A stretch of DNA of 64,000 bases from Pseudopithomyces maydicus. Its lineage: Eukaryota; Ascomycota; Dothideomycetes; Pleosporales; Didymosphaeriaceae. Shown here piece after piece: positions 27,611-40,449 of this stretch (within the stretch, counting starts at the first letter, position 1; each line of letters opens with the position of its first letter). The notes under the pieces are model-generated. The model ran no database searches. It was not told the origin of the DNA and was given only the letters and a program-made list of their open reading frames with translations. The stretch is from assembly GCA_026873275.1 (NCBI GenBank), contig JANTUC010000014.1:248001-312000 (forward strand), read 5' to 3'. The translations under genes were made by a program, and so were the position numbers.

Positions 27611-30600
27611 ATGAATCCTTCCTCGCAGCATGGCTCCGACAGAGAGCTCCAACAATTGATACCACTTTCCCCTGCTCTTCAACCAAAATGGGGAAAGATT
27701 CGCGAGATCTCTAAAATGGCTCGAGCCCATGGTAACCAAAATTGTCATGCTTGGACACCGTTTTTTCTGCAAAAAAGAGCTTTACTCGGGATATTGAGCG
27801 GATTTTTCTTGATCTTGTTGGTGATAGCGGCTCTAACTATCGCAGATGCAAAGCATGCTGGAATTTCATCAGCCGAAAGTAGCATCTATTATTTGTGGAC
27901 CTATGGCACTACTGCTGGTATGCTTCCAAGCCATTATATTGTATCATTCTGATAGTAGAAGTCATGACTATTGTGGCCGCATTATGGGCCAAAGTTGAAT
28001 TTCGCACCAAGCAGGCAATGCCTTGGGTAACACTTAAGCAACGGTCAACACCAGCGTCCAAAACTCTTCTCATGGACTATGTGTCTCCATCATTAATTGA
28101 GAGTCTTTGGCGCGCAATAAGATCTTCTCATTGGCCGATAGTCATTGTTGTCATTAATACTCTACTTATCAAGCTGCTTACGGTCGCTTCCGCAGGTCTA
28201 CTGTTTCTGCAACGGACGCCTGTCACGAATAACCATTGCGAAATCGTAGCATTGACAGACTTTGTCACTGAATTCAACACCTCTAGTATTGGAGCCACGC
28301 CTATTCTGGCTACCTTAGCTCTACAAAATAAGACTATATCTATTCCACCAGGAACCTCTGCGAAGGGGGCGTTCCAGCGACTCCAACCTCGGTCTAAATC
28401 TTCGGGTATGTTCTCCAGGACTAATGAATAATACATGTGCTAATACTTCGTCTACAGAATCTTCTATCGTGCAGATTGATGGCATCTCCAAATCATTACG
28501 TGCTGACCTTCAATGTGAAACGGCAACTGTGGTAGATTTGGGGAGCAGTTGCAATAGCAGAATATGCCAGGGATTCAATATTAATATCACCATAGATATT
28601 ACAGCACCAGGGTGTAATATTACTGGATTTAACTACACCAGGAGCTGTTCACAATCTCTGTCCCCATCATCCTGCGAGTTCAAAGATGCTTGGATTACAT
28701 CATGTGACAATGGCTACAGGAGTCATAGTGCCAACCGATTGGTCTTTATGCTTGGTGAACTTTTCCAAGATCTAAGTCAGACTAGCGATCCTGTTGACCT
28801 TTTAACCAACAAAACCACCACTATTCTATGCGAACCGGATTACAGAATCGTAGACGCCCAAGTCAGGATGGACCAGGCTGGAAACATCCTGAATGAGAGA
28901 GACATTATAGATCTAAACAAAGCGGCGTCAGCCTTTCCTGCATGGGATTTAGTGGAAGGGATACATACATCGACACAAGCAGCTACCTCCGTTTTTGGGT
29001 TACCTTACAGTTACCGTCTAGTGACAGAAGGGTGGAGATACTACGAAATCCGGGAATTCTTCTACAATTGGATCCAAACCCAGTATCCGTCCGGGAATGT
29101 AAAAGACCCCGAATTCCTAAAGGAGAAAGTCAGCGAAGTCTTTTCCATAGCAGCAGCACAGATGGCAAATAGCCATTTGCTGAAAGCATCTGATGAGACT
29201 CAGATTGGTCGATGCGACTTCACCGAGGATCGCCTTCGTATTAGAGGCCTTTCACTATATTTGATGGTGGCTTGTTTGTTGATTCTACTGGTTTCAGTCC
29301 TGTTCTTCATATACATAAGGCCAAAACAGATTTCTAGTCGCGATCCTACTACTATAGCAGGGTTGGCTCTGGTCATATCGCAAAGCCCCGCCATGATATC
29401 GGTGTTCTCCGATAGAGGTGCAGCCAGTCTGGAAATCATGAGAAGGGATTTGGCCCAGAAACACTGCAGAAGCACCTTTCCCACGAACCAAGGGCAACGC
29501 ACATTCTCATTAGAATTGGTTAACAATGGTTCCAAATCAGGCGAATCTTCTAGTCCAGAAAGGCCGAAGCCGGGTCCTGACCCAGTCGAGCTTTGGAATC
29601 CTCTCTCACTTCGCCGGTCCTTTGGTTGCCTCACTGTTGTCTCGCTACTTATACTGGTCGTCGTTCTCGAGGTCATGTACTGGTACTCTCTCAAACATGA
29701 TGGAATTGCCGAAGTTGATACGCGAAGTTACATTCGTTTTGTATGGGCTTATGTTCCTGCTATAGTCATGTTAAGCGCCCACACTTTAGTAGCCATGGCT
29801 GCCTTTTCCTCTTTGCAGATTTTTCCATACTTTCTTCTCGGAAAACGATCAAACAATAACTGGGATGATGTATCACGAGATTATTTGTCTAAATTCTCCA
29901 TTCAGAGTCTAGCTAAAGCTATCCCCGAGCATCACTGGCCTGTTATGTGCATGTCTTTGGCTGCGCTTTTGGGGCCACTTCTAACTGTTGTTGTAAGCGG
30001 ATTATACACTCCTCACGAGATTCAGAGTCATCTCAAGGTCGACCTATTGACAACAGATATTTTTAACGCTTCATACAAACATATAGATCTCAAAACCCCC
30101 AAAGCTTTTGCCCCTGCTTCTACAAATATAGGGTTGCTACTCACACAGAACTTCACAAGCCCGCTATGGACCTATGAGGAATTTGCATTTCCACAATTCG
30201 ACATAGACTATCCAGAAAACTTTGAAATCGACGCAGACGAGAAAGCTAAAAGCAACATTACTGTTGTTATACCAGGAATTCGCGCCAACCTGGATTGTAA
30301 TATCATCAAGACACACCCGAAAAACTTCTCTACGCTGATAGAGCATGCTTACGATCTCGATTCCAAAATTTCTGTGAAAGGATACGATGATCACGGCTGC
30401 CAACCTTCTGCATGGACAATGCCGCACCAGAATCCATTCGGATTCTTTTCGCAGTCATCCCTGGGTCCCAAAAGTAGCTTCTGTGGCGCATTTGGAATAT
30501 CCGAAATAGAGTGGATACCTTTTACATGTGAGAACGAAGTCAAGCAACTCGACGTTGAAATTACCTTGGCTGCTGCTACCTCAACCATACTTTACGCCAC

Positions 30601-31309
30601 TCCACTTGAGAGTAGCATCAAACATTTCTCTAATGAGACTGTGTATGGAGGTAATTCTAATTATTTTCCCTCTCAAGTGGTCCCCTCACTTTTCGGTAGT
30701 GGGAAATTTGACGGACATCCTGCAAGCTATTACGATCCAGTTTTCCAGGCAGTCATCCGCACAGCTGGGACAACTGGCGATCCAATCGACTTCCCTATGA
30801 AGCTCTATATGGATGATGAAGGTTTCGAGAAAATTACTTTGCATCTCCAACATGTCTATCGCTTGATCATCGCCCAAACCGCGGCTACGATCCGAATACC
30901 TCTCAACGCGACCTTGCCAGCGACGCCGCCCCAAAGGCTCAACGGCACATTGCACTATCCCGGCGTATGGCGTCTACGTCAAAGTGGAATTTCGACCCGA
31001 CTATTAGACGGTTTGCTTATTACAATCGCGATCTGCGTTGCAATATCTTTCACTATGATGGACGCGACGGGAGTGCTGCCAAAAAATCCTTCATCTATAG
31101 CTGCAGGCGCAAGTTTCATCTCTGGAAGATCTGATTGGCTGCAAGATGACTTGGTACAGAGTGCACAATGGTGTGATGATTCTGAGTTGAGAAGAAATCC
31201 TTCTTGGTGTGGCCTAAAATTCAGATTAATGTGGTGGAATACAGAATGTAAGGAGGGCAGAGAAATTCAGAACTTTGGGCTGGATGCGAGAAAGGAACAT
31301 CATTCCTAG
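27611..31309 (+). CDS. DUF3433-type fungal membrane protein
   Basis: Exons 27611-27917, 27962-28405 and 28458-31309 (introns of 44 and 52 nt, both in phase) give 1200 residues. Two copies of the DUF3433 unit are visible: a membrane helix, a YLWTYGTTA- or FVWAYVPA-type motif, another helix, then a PW or IF linker and a W-x-A/P-V helix. They lie at about residues 55-190 and 440-580. I count about seven hydrophobic helices in all (including near residues 300 and 1110). Large extracellular-type loops are rich in Asn-x-Ser/Thr sites and cysteines, consistent with a plasma-membrane or endomembrane glycoprotein. The family is fungal, common and uncharacterised; no enzymatic residues are apparent. 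The first ATG after an in-frame TTG was chosen as start. Confidence 0.82.
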
Positions 31310-31761
31310 TTGCTCTTTTGTAAAATCCTAGGGAGATTCAAGATGCGCTTGCTCGCCATCATTATACCTGTTTCTGTGAATATGATATCACGGTGGAATT
31401 TTATCGGGACTGTTTTCTATTTCCTTGAGCGACATTTTATTAATGCACTGGATAAACTTCCTGTATTCGGACCCGTTTCTGAATTATGAAAGGTTTCAAC
31501 CGCGTCTACGTCTTTAGCGACCCCACTGCGTTGTCCTTTATATATTGCATCAAGCCTTTACTAGCTTTTCTCTTGAATCTGATATGACTACTACAGTATT
31601 TAAGTATCTTGGAACTATTAACCTTATCGTTATACAAAATTTTAATTAGCAAACATTGTAAGTCCTTATTTGGCTGACATGGCGTATTTTGAGACTTGAC
31701 TGAAGAAATAATTTGATGGTGAATAAGATGATAAATTCCCAAAACCTCACGAAGACACTAA
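31310..31761. other. Convergent intergenic spacer
   Basis: Lies between the 3' ends of the DUF3433 gene and the amino-acid transporter gene. It should hold both terminators. No gene seen. Confidence 0.5.
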
Positions 31762-33313
31762 TTACGACGAATTACTGTTGTCTGCACAAGAGAAAGCAGA
31801 GTCAATGCTTCCATCCCGGTAAGCATCCATGATTTGGACAATGACACCGTAAGTCCCACCAATACAGAGGAAGATCGACAGCAGTATCATGAGAACGTGC
31901 AATCCATACAGGATCTTTTGCATCCATGTGCCCTTGTAGTAGTCCTTGTGATCATAGATCCACAGCCAACCAGGAAGACCAAGTGCAAGAGGAGCAAATG
32001 CAAGACTGCCCGCAAGACTGAGGAGGTAGTTGAAAATCGGCACTCCGGAAGCAATCAGGAAACCGATTACGTTGATAGCGGCAAGTGTACCCAGCCAAAC
32101 GCTCCAGTGAACCCAAGAGTTGGCTTGTAGATGCTTTGAATCGCGCAGGACTCGGACGAAGATGTACTTGGCACTGACGTGGTTGAACAGTGCACCGGAA
32201 ACCATAAGACCGATGATTCCGATTCCGTATGCGATCTTCTTGATCAACGGTCCGGCACTTCCAAGACTGGGTGATGCGACCCATTTTCCGCAGTACCAGT
32301 AGACTACGATACTGAAGGTCAAATACTACATATCATTAGCTACCATTCATGCATCAAGTATCGCGAGAGAACTTACAGCAGCTGTCACGAAGCCCATGCA
32401 CCAGTTCACGGCCTTTTTGTAATCCTTCGGGTTCTTCATCTCGCTCATGACAGGCAGGAAAGCACCCGTGCCGGCACCGGAACAGAAAATTGTCGATGCA
32501 GCGGCCATACCGGCAGCAAATGTTGGATGCGAAATCACGTGGTATCCGAAGTCGAAGTCGCCAGTCTGTGGGGCGGCAGCTGGGCGGTCAAGCGTAGTGA
32601 CACCGACACTGAGGTTCCATTAGTTGATGGGATTGCACTCTGATAAGCAGACACTTACACGACGATAAATATAGCGATGAAGACGGAGAGAAAGCCAACC
32701 CATGTAACCCAAGCGATCTTTTCGAATTTCCTTGGGCTGCCAGCGATAAAAACCATGACCGTGGCAATGATGGAGAAATAGTTGGTGCACATGGAGTGGT
32801 TCGAGAGAGCGTTGAGTGCGGTGGATGTTCCGACGATGCCCGAAGCTCCAACGAGAACGAAGGCGACGAGGAAGAGAATCCCTGTCAATTCCTTCACTAT
32901 CTTGCCGCCCACTAGGTTTCCCATATCGGCGATACTATGGCAACCGGGATGGTTGTGGCGGAATTGGCCTTGCACTTGTGCGCAGTATGTGTTGAGGAAC
33001 TGCCAGCCGAGGACATTGATCGCACCGGGGAAGGCACCGAGAGTGTACATGGCAGACGGAATGGTCATGACACCGGTTGCGAAGATGACTGTGAGGCATG
33101 TTTGTTAGAGCATAATACGGTATCGATGCTAAGAGGAGACATACTTTTGGTGAAGATGATAGTGGTCTGTATCCACCCGACTGTTCGAAAGTCTTCGTAA
33201 CCCTCTCCACGCTTGAAGATCTCGCCATCGTTCTCGACATCGACTTTCTGAATAGAGACATTGTCGCTGCTAGAAGCAGGTTCAATAGTGTCGTTGAACT
33301 TCTCCACAGACAT
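31762..33313 (-). CDS. Amino-acid transporter, AAAP family (Neurospora MTR-like)
   Basis: Four exons, 33313-33145, 33088-32659, 32608-32377 and 32325-31762, with introns of 56, 50 and 51 nt that all keep phase. Product 464 residues. After a charged cytosolic N-terminus (GEGYEDFRTVGW) come about eleven membrane helices, beginning with the conserved GVMTIPSAMYTLGAFPG segment. Further blocks include CAQVQGQFRHNHPG, the IVGTSTALNALSNHSMCT region, FCSGAGTGAFLPVMSEMKNP and NHVSAKYIFVRVLR, the layout of fungal neutral/aromatic amino-acid permeases such as MTR. It should import amino acids at the plasma membrane with protons. Its place at the edge of a hydrolase/dehydrogenase cluster suggests uptake of the cluster's substrate or a breakdown product, which is inference. 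Confidence 0.9.
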
Positions 33314-34148
33314 CGCAGCAACCGTTCTAGAAAATTCTGCAGTCGGCGGAGGAATGCTAGGTGACGTTGCAAGGCCACTGTGCTGAAGATCGACAACGCA
33401 CCTCGAAGTTGATATATATATGCATCCACTCCCTGGGTATCTCGGACATATTACGTTGATAAGTCCCAGACCAGTAGCTTGGCCTGATAGCACGCGGTAT
33501 CTCGAAATCTGGGGATGCATGGTTCCCCCCATAGTTCTCCACTATATTGGAGTTCGCCACACCTGCTAGCGTCGAGATAGGAATGTTTGATGCAGCTCCT
33601 TGGCTACTCCAACTCTGCCACGACTCATGCGACGACATCACTCCAACGAGTGCTTGTCCCAAGCGAGGGGATAACGTAGCCCCAGACATCCGGTTTGCCG
33701 TTTTTAGGGTTGATGTTGTTCCGAGCACTTGGTTGGGACCATCTCCGTTACAAGGTAGCCTGAATCACACTAGATGCAACCAGTGGTATCGACGTACGTT
33801 ATCATGGCTCATCGGTATTTGGATCCAAAATTGAAGGCTTGGAAGATGATCTTATTGAAACAAATCCGAGAGAGATGAGGAGCAAACACTCATGTTATCC
33901 ATTTGTGCATGGTCATGGCGCAGACTTAACAACATGGGCGGAGCCGTAAGATTATATGACTAGATTGGCCTAGTTGGTGATATCTGTAGGCTGGAGGAAT
34001 GTCATTCAAAGATCCCACTCAGTCCAAAGTCCTTTGAACAGTCTCGTAGAACTGCCACTTTCGATCTCCTGCATGACGAAACACAAATTCTGAAGTATTT
34101 CGGGGTATTTGGTTACATTGCAATATTCTAGTCTTGAAACATTTAAAT
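33314..34148. other. Promoter side of the transporter and 3' flank of the deacetylase-like gene
   Basis: No supported gene in about 0.8 kb. Short frames on both strands have no family resemblance. Confidence 0.5.
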
Positions 34149-35397
34149 TCAGTTGTTGATTGGAGGTTCCTTTAGTTTTGCGCCAGGCTCAGCGGGCATA
34201 AGAGCCCCTTCTGGGGGCGGGTTCTTGCTCTTGAACTCGTCGCACATTTGCTCCATAGTAACAAACTCCACACCCTCGTGCTTCTTGAAATGCTCGATGA
34301 GCCTAGAATGAGATTAGCGTTTTGTAGGGACTGGAGTGACGATATCTTTTATACCTTTCATGCATCAGAAGGGCGTGTGGCCGTCCAGAAACATCAGGAT
34401 GGATGGTAATGGGCTAATCTCATTAATTCCAATGTTTTTCAGTAGAGTACATCGACTTACGAAGATGAATTCATCGTATTCTCGATAGAAATAATCGAAA
34501 TGATCCCTCCAAAGATCTTCAATGTCTCTTGCATTCACGAAACCGTGGCTGTTCGCCGAAGCTTTGATAAACATCATTGGCGGCAAGTCCTGCTCAAGGT
34601 CAATATCCACTTCATTCCGAATTTGCCAGAAGTCTTACATCAATATACCAATTTGCTGGGATCTCTACTAAACCTGTTTCCTGTCCCTGAACGAGTGGTT
34701 TCATCCAGTCCTTCGCTTTTTTCGTATAGTCAATCTTGGTCCAGGAATCTCCAGTTCTCAGGTAATAAGCCTGGCAATCATGGTGACTCATGCTGTGGTC
34801 GTACTCGATTCCATACGAAAGTAACAGTTCCGCGCCCTCCTTGCTTGTTTCCCACCTAGATGATCAGATGATTAGCTTAATTTAGATTAACTCGGTTCAG
34901 AGACACTTACCAGGGCGCAACACTGCCACGAGGAGGCTTTCCCGCGAATTCTGTCAACATACGATATGTCTTGTCTAAGACATCCCTTTGCTGTTCGAGT
35001 GTCATATCTACGGGATTTTCGTGACTGTAGCCATGCAGACCAATCTCGTGTCCTACCGCAAATCAGTATATTTAACGTCAAAATAATTTCATCTTCAACG
35101 AACCTGCATCTCTAACTGCGGCCATGTCCTCAGGGAATGTTTCTAAAGAGTGGCCAGGAATGAACCAGGTTGTCTTAATGTCATACTTGGCGAACAGCTT
35201 CAATAACCGTTGAGTGCCAACTGTGCCTGCCCAGAGACCACGACTGATGTCGCTAGTACTGTCTTCGCCTCCATAAGACCCTAGCCATCTGTTTTGCGGT
35301 TAATTTATGAACTTCCAATTATTTGGAACAGCTGCACGCACCCTGCGACAGCGTCGACGTCAACACCGTAGGAGATAAGAACGCGTTTTTTTCCCAT
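34149..35397 (-). CDS. Polysaccharide-deacetylase-fold hydrolase (HpPgdA/PuuE-like)
   Basis: Seven exons: 35397-35342, 35288-35104, 35052-34911, 34855-34639, 34589-34461, 34413-34355 and 34302-34149. The six introns are 47-55 nt and all phases close, giving 313 residues. NodB-type metal ligands are present: YGVDVDAVAGW (Asp13/Asp15) and HEIGLHGYSHENP (His87-x3-His91), followed by RGSVAPWWE and the late TIHPDVSGRP motif with its His. The GWLGSYGG segment and length fit the intracellular branch that includes peptidoglycan deacetylase-like PgdA, allantoinase-like PuuE and cyclic-imide hydrolases rather than secreted chitin deacetylases, and no signal peptide is seen. Opening of a cyclic amide or imide is a reasonable guess given the amidase nearby. 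It diverges from the alcohol dehydrogenase gene. Confidence 0.88.
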
Positions 35398-35835
35398 TGT
35401 TTCTTTTGTGTATGTTAAAGGAGTAGTGAAATGGTAAATGTACAAAGGCGAAGATTGTGAGAAGTAAAATCAAGAAAGTAAATCGTGAAAGATGAATCAA
35501 CAACACTAAAACTCGTTGCGGGGAAAGAGGATCGAAATCATCGTGAGCCGCCGGCGCTCGACTGTCCCGATAGTTCAGGGTCCAGAACCCCAACCTGCTC
35601 CATATTACGCTACTAGCTTATCACAAGGCGCTGTCTCCAACTAACCCCAACCACCGCCCTGGGATGCCCCCGAGCCCGAATAGATAGCAGAAGGTCTGTT
35701 GGCAGTTTTAGATGATAGACCGATAGCAAAGTTCCCAGTAATCAAATATTCGCTGCTTGTGTAAGATGTGTGAACGAAGAAATACATGATTGTAAAACTG
35801 ACTCGCTATCTAGCCATTAAAATTTGCTCACAACT
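35398..35835. promoter_or_regulatory. Divergent promoter, deacetylase-like gene and alcohol dehydrogenase
   Basis: 438 bp between two opposed starts, so the genes are probably co-regulated. No TATA box or repeated operator is obvious by eye. Confidence 0.5.
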
Positions 35836-37070
35836 ATGACGTCACCAAACATGCGCGCGGCTCAAATCACAGAGGTATTGTACATAGTCTAAGGAGAATA
35901 TAAGGTGTATGAATGGTCTCTAACGTGAAGAAGTTCAACAAACCATATCAATTGAGCTCTCAACCGATCCCCTCATGTGGCGATGACGACCTTCTCATTA
36001 AAGTCCACGCGGCGGGGTTCTGCCATTCGGACCTTCAAGTATGGGAAGGCCAATTTCAGGCAAGATTGCCGATGATCCCTTCTCACGAGCCAGCCGGTGA
36101 GATTGTGCAAGTAGGCTCTAAAGTGAAGGGGAGCTGGAAGACAGGTGATCGTGTTGGCGTACTGAACTTCAAGAAAGCATGTGGAGATTGTGTGGGCTGC
36201 CGGCAATATATCCGAAGAAAAGGACAGACTGATCCTCGATTCTGCGAAAAGAGAGAAATGGCTGGCTTCAAACATGATGGTGCGTTTGCCGAGTACATGG
36301 TTGCCGATCCAGCTGTAAGAGAGATCATTCCAATTGATTGTCTTTGGACTGACCGTTTTCGATGCCTAGACTACCGTTCATTTACCCGAGGATGTATCCT
36401 TCAAACAAGGTGCTCCGCTCATGTGCGCAGGTGTAAGGCAACGATCCTCGTTTTGTTATGGCTACAGCTAACAGTGTCACAGGCAACAGTATGGGGAGCG
36501 CTCCAAAAGCTGAAACCTGAAGTTCAAGCTGGAGAAACAGTTGCAATCGTAGGAATTGGCGGCCTAGGCCAACTGGGAATCCAATTGTCCAAAGCCATGG
36601 GTTTCAAGACGATAGCCATCGACAACCGCGAAGAGGGCCGTCGTCTCGCACTGGACCTGCCCGCAAATCTGAAACCAGACTTGATTATCGACTCCTCTGC
36701 ATCGGATGCTTCAGAAAAGATTCTAGACTTTACAGGCGGCGAAGGCCTCGCGGGTGTTGTGGTTTGCACAGATTCTATTGCTGCAAATGCTTGGAGTCTA
36801 CGACAACTAGGTAACGGAGGCGTAATGGTACCAGTAGGCCTGCCAAAAGACCGATGGCAATTCGACACAGAACCAATAGTTTTCCGGGAACTCACAATTC
36901 GAGGCGTGTACGTAGCTGGCAGGGAGCAGGTGGAAGAAATGTTGAAGGTCGTGGCTAAGCACAACATCATATCTCACATCACTACGATTGGGTTCGATCA
37001 TATACCCAGCTTGATTGAGAAATACACAGATCCAGCCATGAAGGGACGGTTAGTAGTACAGATCTCGTAA
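35836..37070 (+). CDS. Zinc-dependent alcohol dehydrogenase (MDR superfamily)
   Basis: Four exons: 35836-35874, 35931-36314, 36370-36432 and 36483-37070. Introns are 56, 55 and 50 nt, in phase, for 357 residues. The first exon (MTSPNMRAAQITE) supplies the usual start strand of the family; an ATG at 35913 lies inside intron 1 and is rejected. Catalytic zinc ligands are Cys44 (GFCHSDL), His65-Glu66 (HEPAGE) and Cys160 (LMCAGATVWGAL). The NAD site reads VGIGGLGQLGIQ. The structural zinc loop has Cys97, Cys100, Cys103 and a fourth Cys118, so the last gap is 14 residues rather than the usual 7. It should oxidise an alcohol or reduce an aldehyde in the cytosol with NAD(P). Its neighbours suggest a catabolic role. 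Confidence 0.92.
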
Positions 37071-37415
37071 TAGAATAATTTCACGGTTTCGATACCCGTT
37101 TAACATGAGAGAACTGAAAGCGTGCGCTTAGTGCATGAATACAACGCGTCTTCACTATGTTGATCGCGAGCAATTCGTGCCACTGGACCGGATCCTTTTG
37201 TGGAGCAGACATTGGAATACCATGCGGATTCGTTTTCGGGGTCGGTTGGAGACGGTCCTAGCCGACTCCAACCTGGGGCTCCGCTTTTGAGGCGAGTCCA
37301 TTGATTGGCTGCAACGGATGGGCCCGCAACTGGCCGTGCCTTTCACAAGTATATCAATCTAAACGACTTCAACGTGCTGTGTGTAAAGTAGATACACTGT
37401 TAGAAACCGGTCAAA
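37071..37415. other. Spacer and amidase promoter
   Basis: 345 bp between two genes on the same strand: 3' end of the dehydrogenase and 5' region of the amidase. No gene seen. Confidence 0.5.
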
Positions 37416-39204
37416 ATGTCGGTGTTTTTCGATGCTCCCATCAGGTTCGTCGCAAAGCAGTGCTTATGAATCCCTTATGCGCTAACACTTTACAAGCGAC
37501 GACGCTATACCCGAGGGTGAAGCAGAACTGCTCTTAGCAAATATTGGTGTTTCCGAGGGCATATCAAGAGCAGAGTCCGGGGAATACCGACAGCTATTGG
37601 CCGCAGTTCACGACGTCGCGGAACACGTGCTTGCCTTACCAGATTATCATGTTCAACCAGATACTGAAAAGTATCCACGAAAAAACATATACCGCCCATC
37701 TCCCGAAGAGCAAGATTATGGCAGTGCTTGGGCACACAAGTTTTCAATCAATGGTAATCCAGAAGGAACTTTGCTCAAAGGCAAGACAGTATGTCTGAAG
37801 GACAACATTGCTGTAGCTGAAGTCCCGCAATTCTTTGGTAGCGACGCTATTGGGCCCTGGATACCATCTTCAGATGCAACGGTCGTCACACGTGCCTTGG
37901 AAGCGGGGGCGGAAATAGTGGGCACAACAATCTGTGAGAACTTTTGTAACTCAACATCATCATATACCAGTGCACAAGGAACCGTTCACAATCCCTATGC
38001 GGAAGGTTTCTCTGCCGGTGGCAGTACCTCTGGTGGCTCAGCATTGGTAGGAGGCGGTTTGGTGGATATCGCCATTGGCGCTGATCAGGGGGGCAGTATT
38101 CGGGTGCCGTCATCGTTTTGTGGTTGTGAGTACTGCCTCTTAAAGTTTTCAATTTTTGATATGATCAAGACTAAATTGTTTGATAGGCGTGGGATTGAAA
38201 CCTACACAGTACGTTGTAAATGACTCTCTTATCCGTCACCGTACTGACTTTATCGTAGTGGGTTAGTACCGTATACCGGTATGAGTTCGGGCGATGCCAT
38301 CAACGACCATGCAGGCCCAATAGCACGAACAGTGAGAGATGTTGCGTCTTGTTTAGATGCCATCAGTGGAAGAGACGACTACGATGATCGCACACTTGGC
38401 GCACCTCCCTACGGCACAACCACCTATTCAAGATCCCTACGAAATTCAGTAGCAGGGATGAAAATCGGTGTCCTGATTGAAGGCTTCGAACACCGACTTG
38501 TAGATCCCACCGTCAAACAAACAGTTCTAAACGCCACCTACGCCTTCGAAAAACTCGGCGCCAAAGTACAAGAAGTATCCCTCCCACTACACCTCGAAGG
38601 CCCCGCAATCTGGACCATCCAGCAAAGAATCGCCGGAACCCTCGGCCTCATGGGCTTCGCGCACGGCCGCCGAGGTCTCTTCTCCACGGAATTCGAATCC
38701 GCCCGCCAACCCTGGACGAGTTCCAGTTTCCAGAAACTTTTCCCATCGACCAAGAACACGATTATAAACGGCCTCTCGCTCATGAAGAACTACCCTGGCC
38801 TCTACGCGAAGACGATGAACATCGCGCAGCAGATTCGCGATGCATACGAGACGCTTTTTCAAGAGTTCGATATCATCGTCATGCCGACTACGCCGTTTGT
38901 TGCGCCGGCGAATATCAGCTGGAAGCAGGGCGACTCGCCGATGGCGGCGCTGAAACCGAGCATGGGGATAACGACGAATACTGCGATCTTTGATGTTACA
39001 GGTCACCCTGCGCTGTCTCTTCCTGTGGGGTTTGCACCTAGCGCTGAGAACAGCGAGATCAAGCTGCCGGTGGGAATGCAGATTGTAGCAGGCCTGTGGC
39101 AGGAACAGAAGATATTGGACGCGGCTTTTGCATGGGAGGAGGCCAATGATTGGAAACATATTGGTGTTCAAGAAAAGGTTGAGAAGCTTCCTGTAAAGTT
39201 ATGA
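37416..39204 (+). CDS. Amidase (amidase-signature family)
   Basis: Exons 37416-37444, 37497-38125, 38187-38208 and 38259-39204, including a 22-nt micro-exon. Introns are 52, 61 and 50 nt, all in phase, giving 541 residues. The Ser-cisSer-Lys triad is visible: Lys111 in CLKDNIAV, the glycine/serine loop GGSTSGGSA (around 186-188, one residue longer than the common GGSSGGS), and the nucleophile Ser210 in GADQGGSIRVPSSFCG. Downstream GLKPTHGLVPYTGM and DAINDHAGPIARTVRD are standard. No signal peptide. Such enzymes hydrolyse carboxamides to acid and ammonia. Together with the neighbouring permease, imidase-like hydrolase and dehydrogenases this suggests use of an amide-containing compound as nitrogen source. 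Confidence 0.93.
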
Positions 39205-39489
39205 GAGCGGGTGATGAGGGAAACACCAGCATTTACTTAATACATAAAAAGCTTTTACGATGCAACTACATCCAAATTTAGCATGCCGAATGTGTAAACA
39301 GGCGTTTTTTACTATTGGAATTTTATCGAGTGAATATCTAATTATGCAAACCTTCATCTTCCTTCAATTATACACTGTCTATTCTCAAGGAAAAGGCCGG
39401 AATATATTACAATCAGGCCACGTTCAAGATCATGAATCCATATGATATCACTATTTTACAAGTTCTCTCATTGTGAACAGTGAATTTCT

Positions 39490-40449
39490 TTAGTTTATAG
39501 TATAACCTCCATCCACAACGAGCGCATGCCCCTGAATAAACGAAGCTTGCGTTGAACACAAGAACAGCACTGCATCCGCCACCTCATCGGGAGTTCCCAT
39601 CCTCTGCATCGGCGCGATGTTAATCGCAGGCTTCAGCGCTTCTACCATTTCTGGAGACGTGGTTGTCATGGGCGTTTCGATGACACCAGGGCACACACAA
39701 TTCACACGTATCGCATTCTCGGAATAGTCGATAGCGTTTGACCTCGTCATGTTGATGATGGCTGCTTTGGAAGCACAGTATGCAGCTAAAGATGTGAGTA
39801 TAGGATGAGCGGGAGGTTTGAGAAGGAAGACTGACCAGCACCAGGCCGAGCAACAATACCAAGTTGACTTGCGATATTTACTATAGCACCTCTTTGCTTT
39901 GGCTGCTCTTCCATAGGCTCTTGCTTGAGCATGTTTCTTAATTGTGCTCGACAGCTTAGCCACGATCCACCTACTTTGTGTTAGCGATGCTCGCATCTTG
40001 ATACGAACCTACATACGATAATTGATGCCGTTCAACCGATCAAAGGCATCAGTTTCCATCTCCACTGCCTTCAGCGTCTTGCTACCCAGGACCCCAGCGC
40101 AATTCACCGCGTAGTCGAGCCTTGAAAACTTGCTAAAAACTTCATCGTGAAACGAGTCGATGAAGCTTTCATCGGCGATGTCACCTGGCCTGTCGAGGAT
40201 CTTGGCAGAGGGGTTGATGGATAATATGGCTTCTCTTGTACGAGAAAGAGTCTCTGGATTGATGTCTGTTATGGCGATCCTAGTACAACCTGAGCGAGCG
40301 AATCCTTTTGCTACAGCTGCGCCAATGCCTGAAAGGGTGTTATTCAAATATACTATATAAGGATCGAGAGATGTTCGAGGCAACATACCTGTACCGCCTG
40401 CACCAGTGACCACAGCTACACCAAGAAGTTGTCGTGCAAGCGACGCCAT
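39490..40449 (-). CDS. Short-chain dehydrogenase/reductase (classical SDR)
   Basis: Four exons: 40449-40389, 40328-40017, 39970-39836 and 39785-39490. Introns are 60, 46 and 50 nt, in phase, for 267 residues. The cofactor motif TGAGGTGIG spans the first intron. NCAGVLG follows, then the catalytic Ser in NIASQLG and Tyr/Lys in YCASK, and PG-motif CPGVIETPM. The end AVLFLCSTQASFIQGHALVVDGGYTIN is typical of classical SDRs that oxidise a secondary alcohol or reduce a ketone. An Asp in AITDIN after the second strand favours NAD(H). It converges with the amidase gene (285-bp spacer) and diverges from the C2H2 regulator. Confidence 0.92.

Noticed and set aside
35913..35930. ATG at 35913 as start of the alcohol dehydrogenase
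   Set aside because: It falls inside a GT-AG intron. The upstream exon from 35836 supplies the conserved MRAAQITE start strand in phase.
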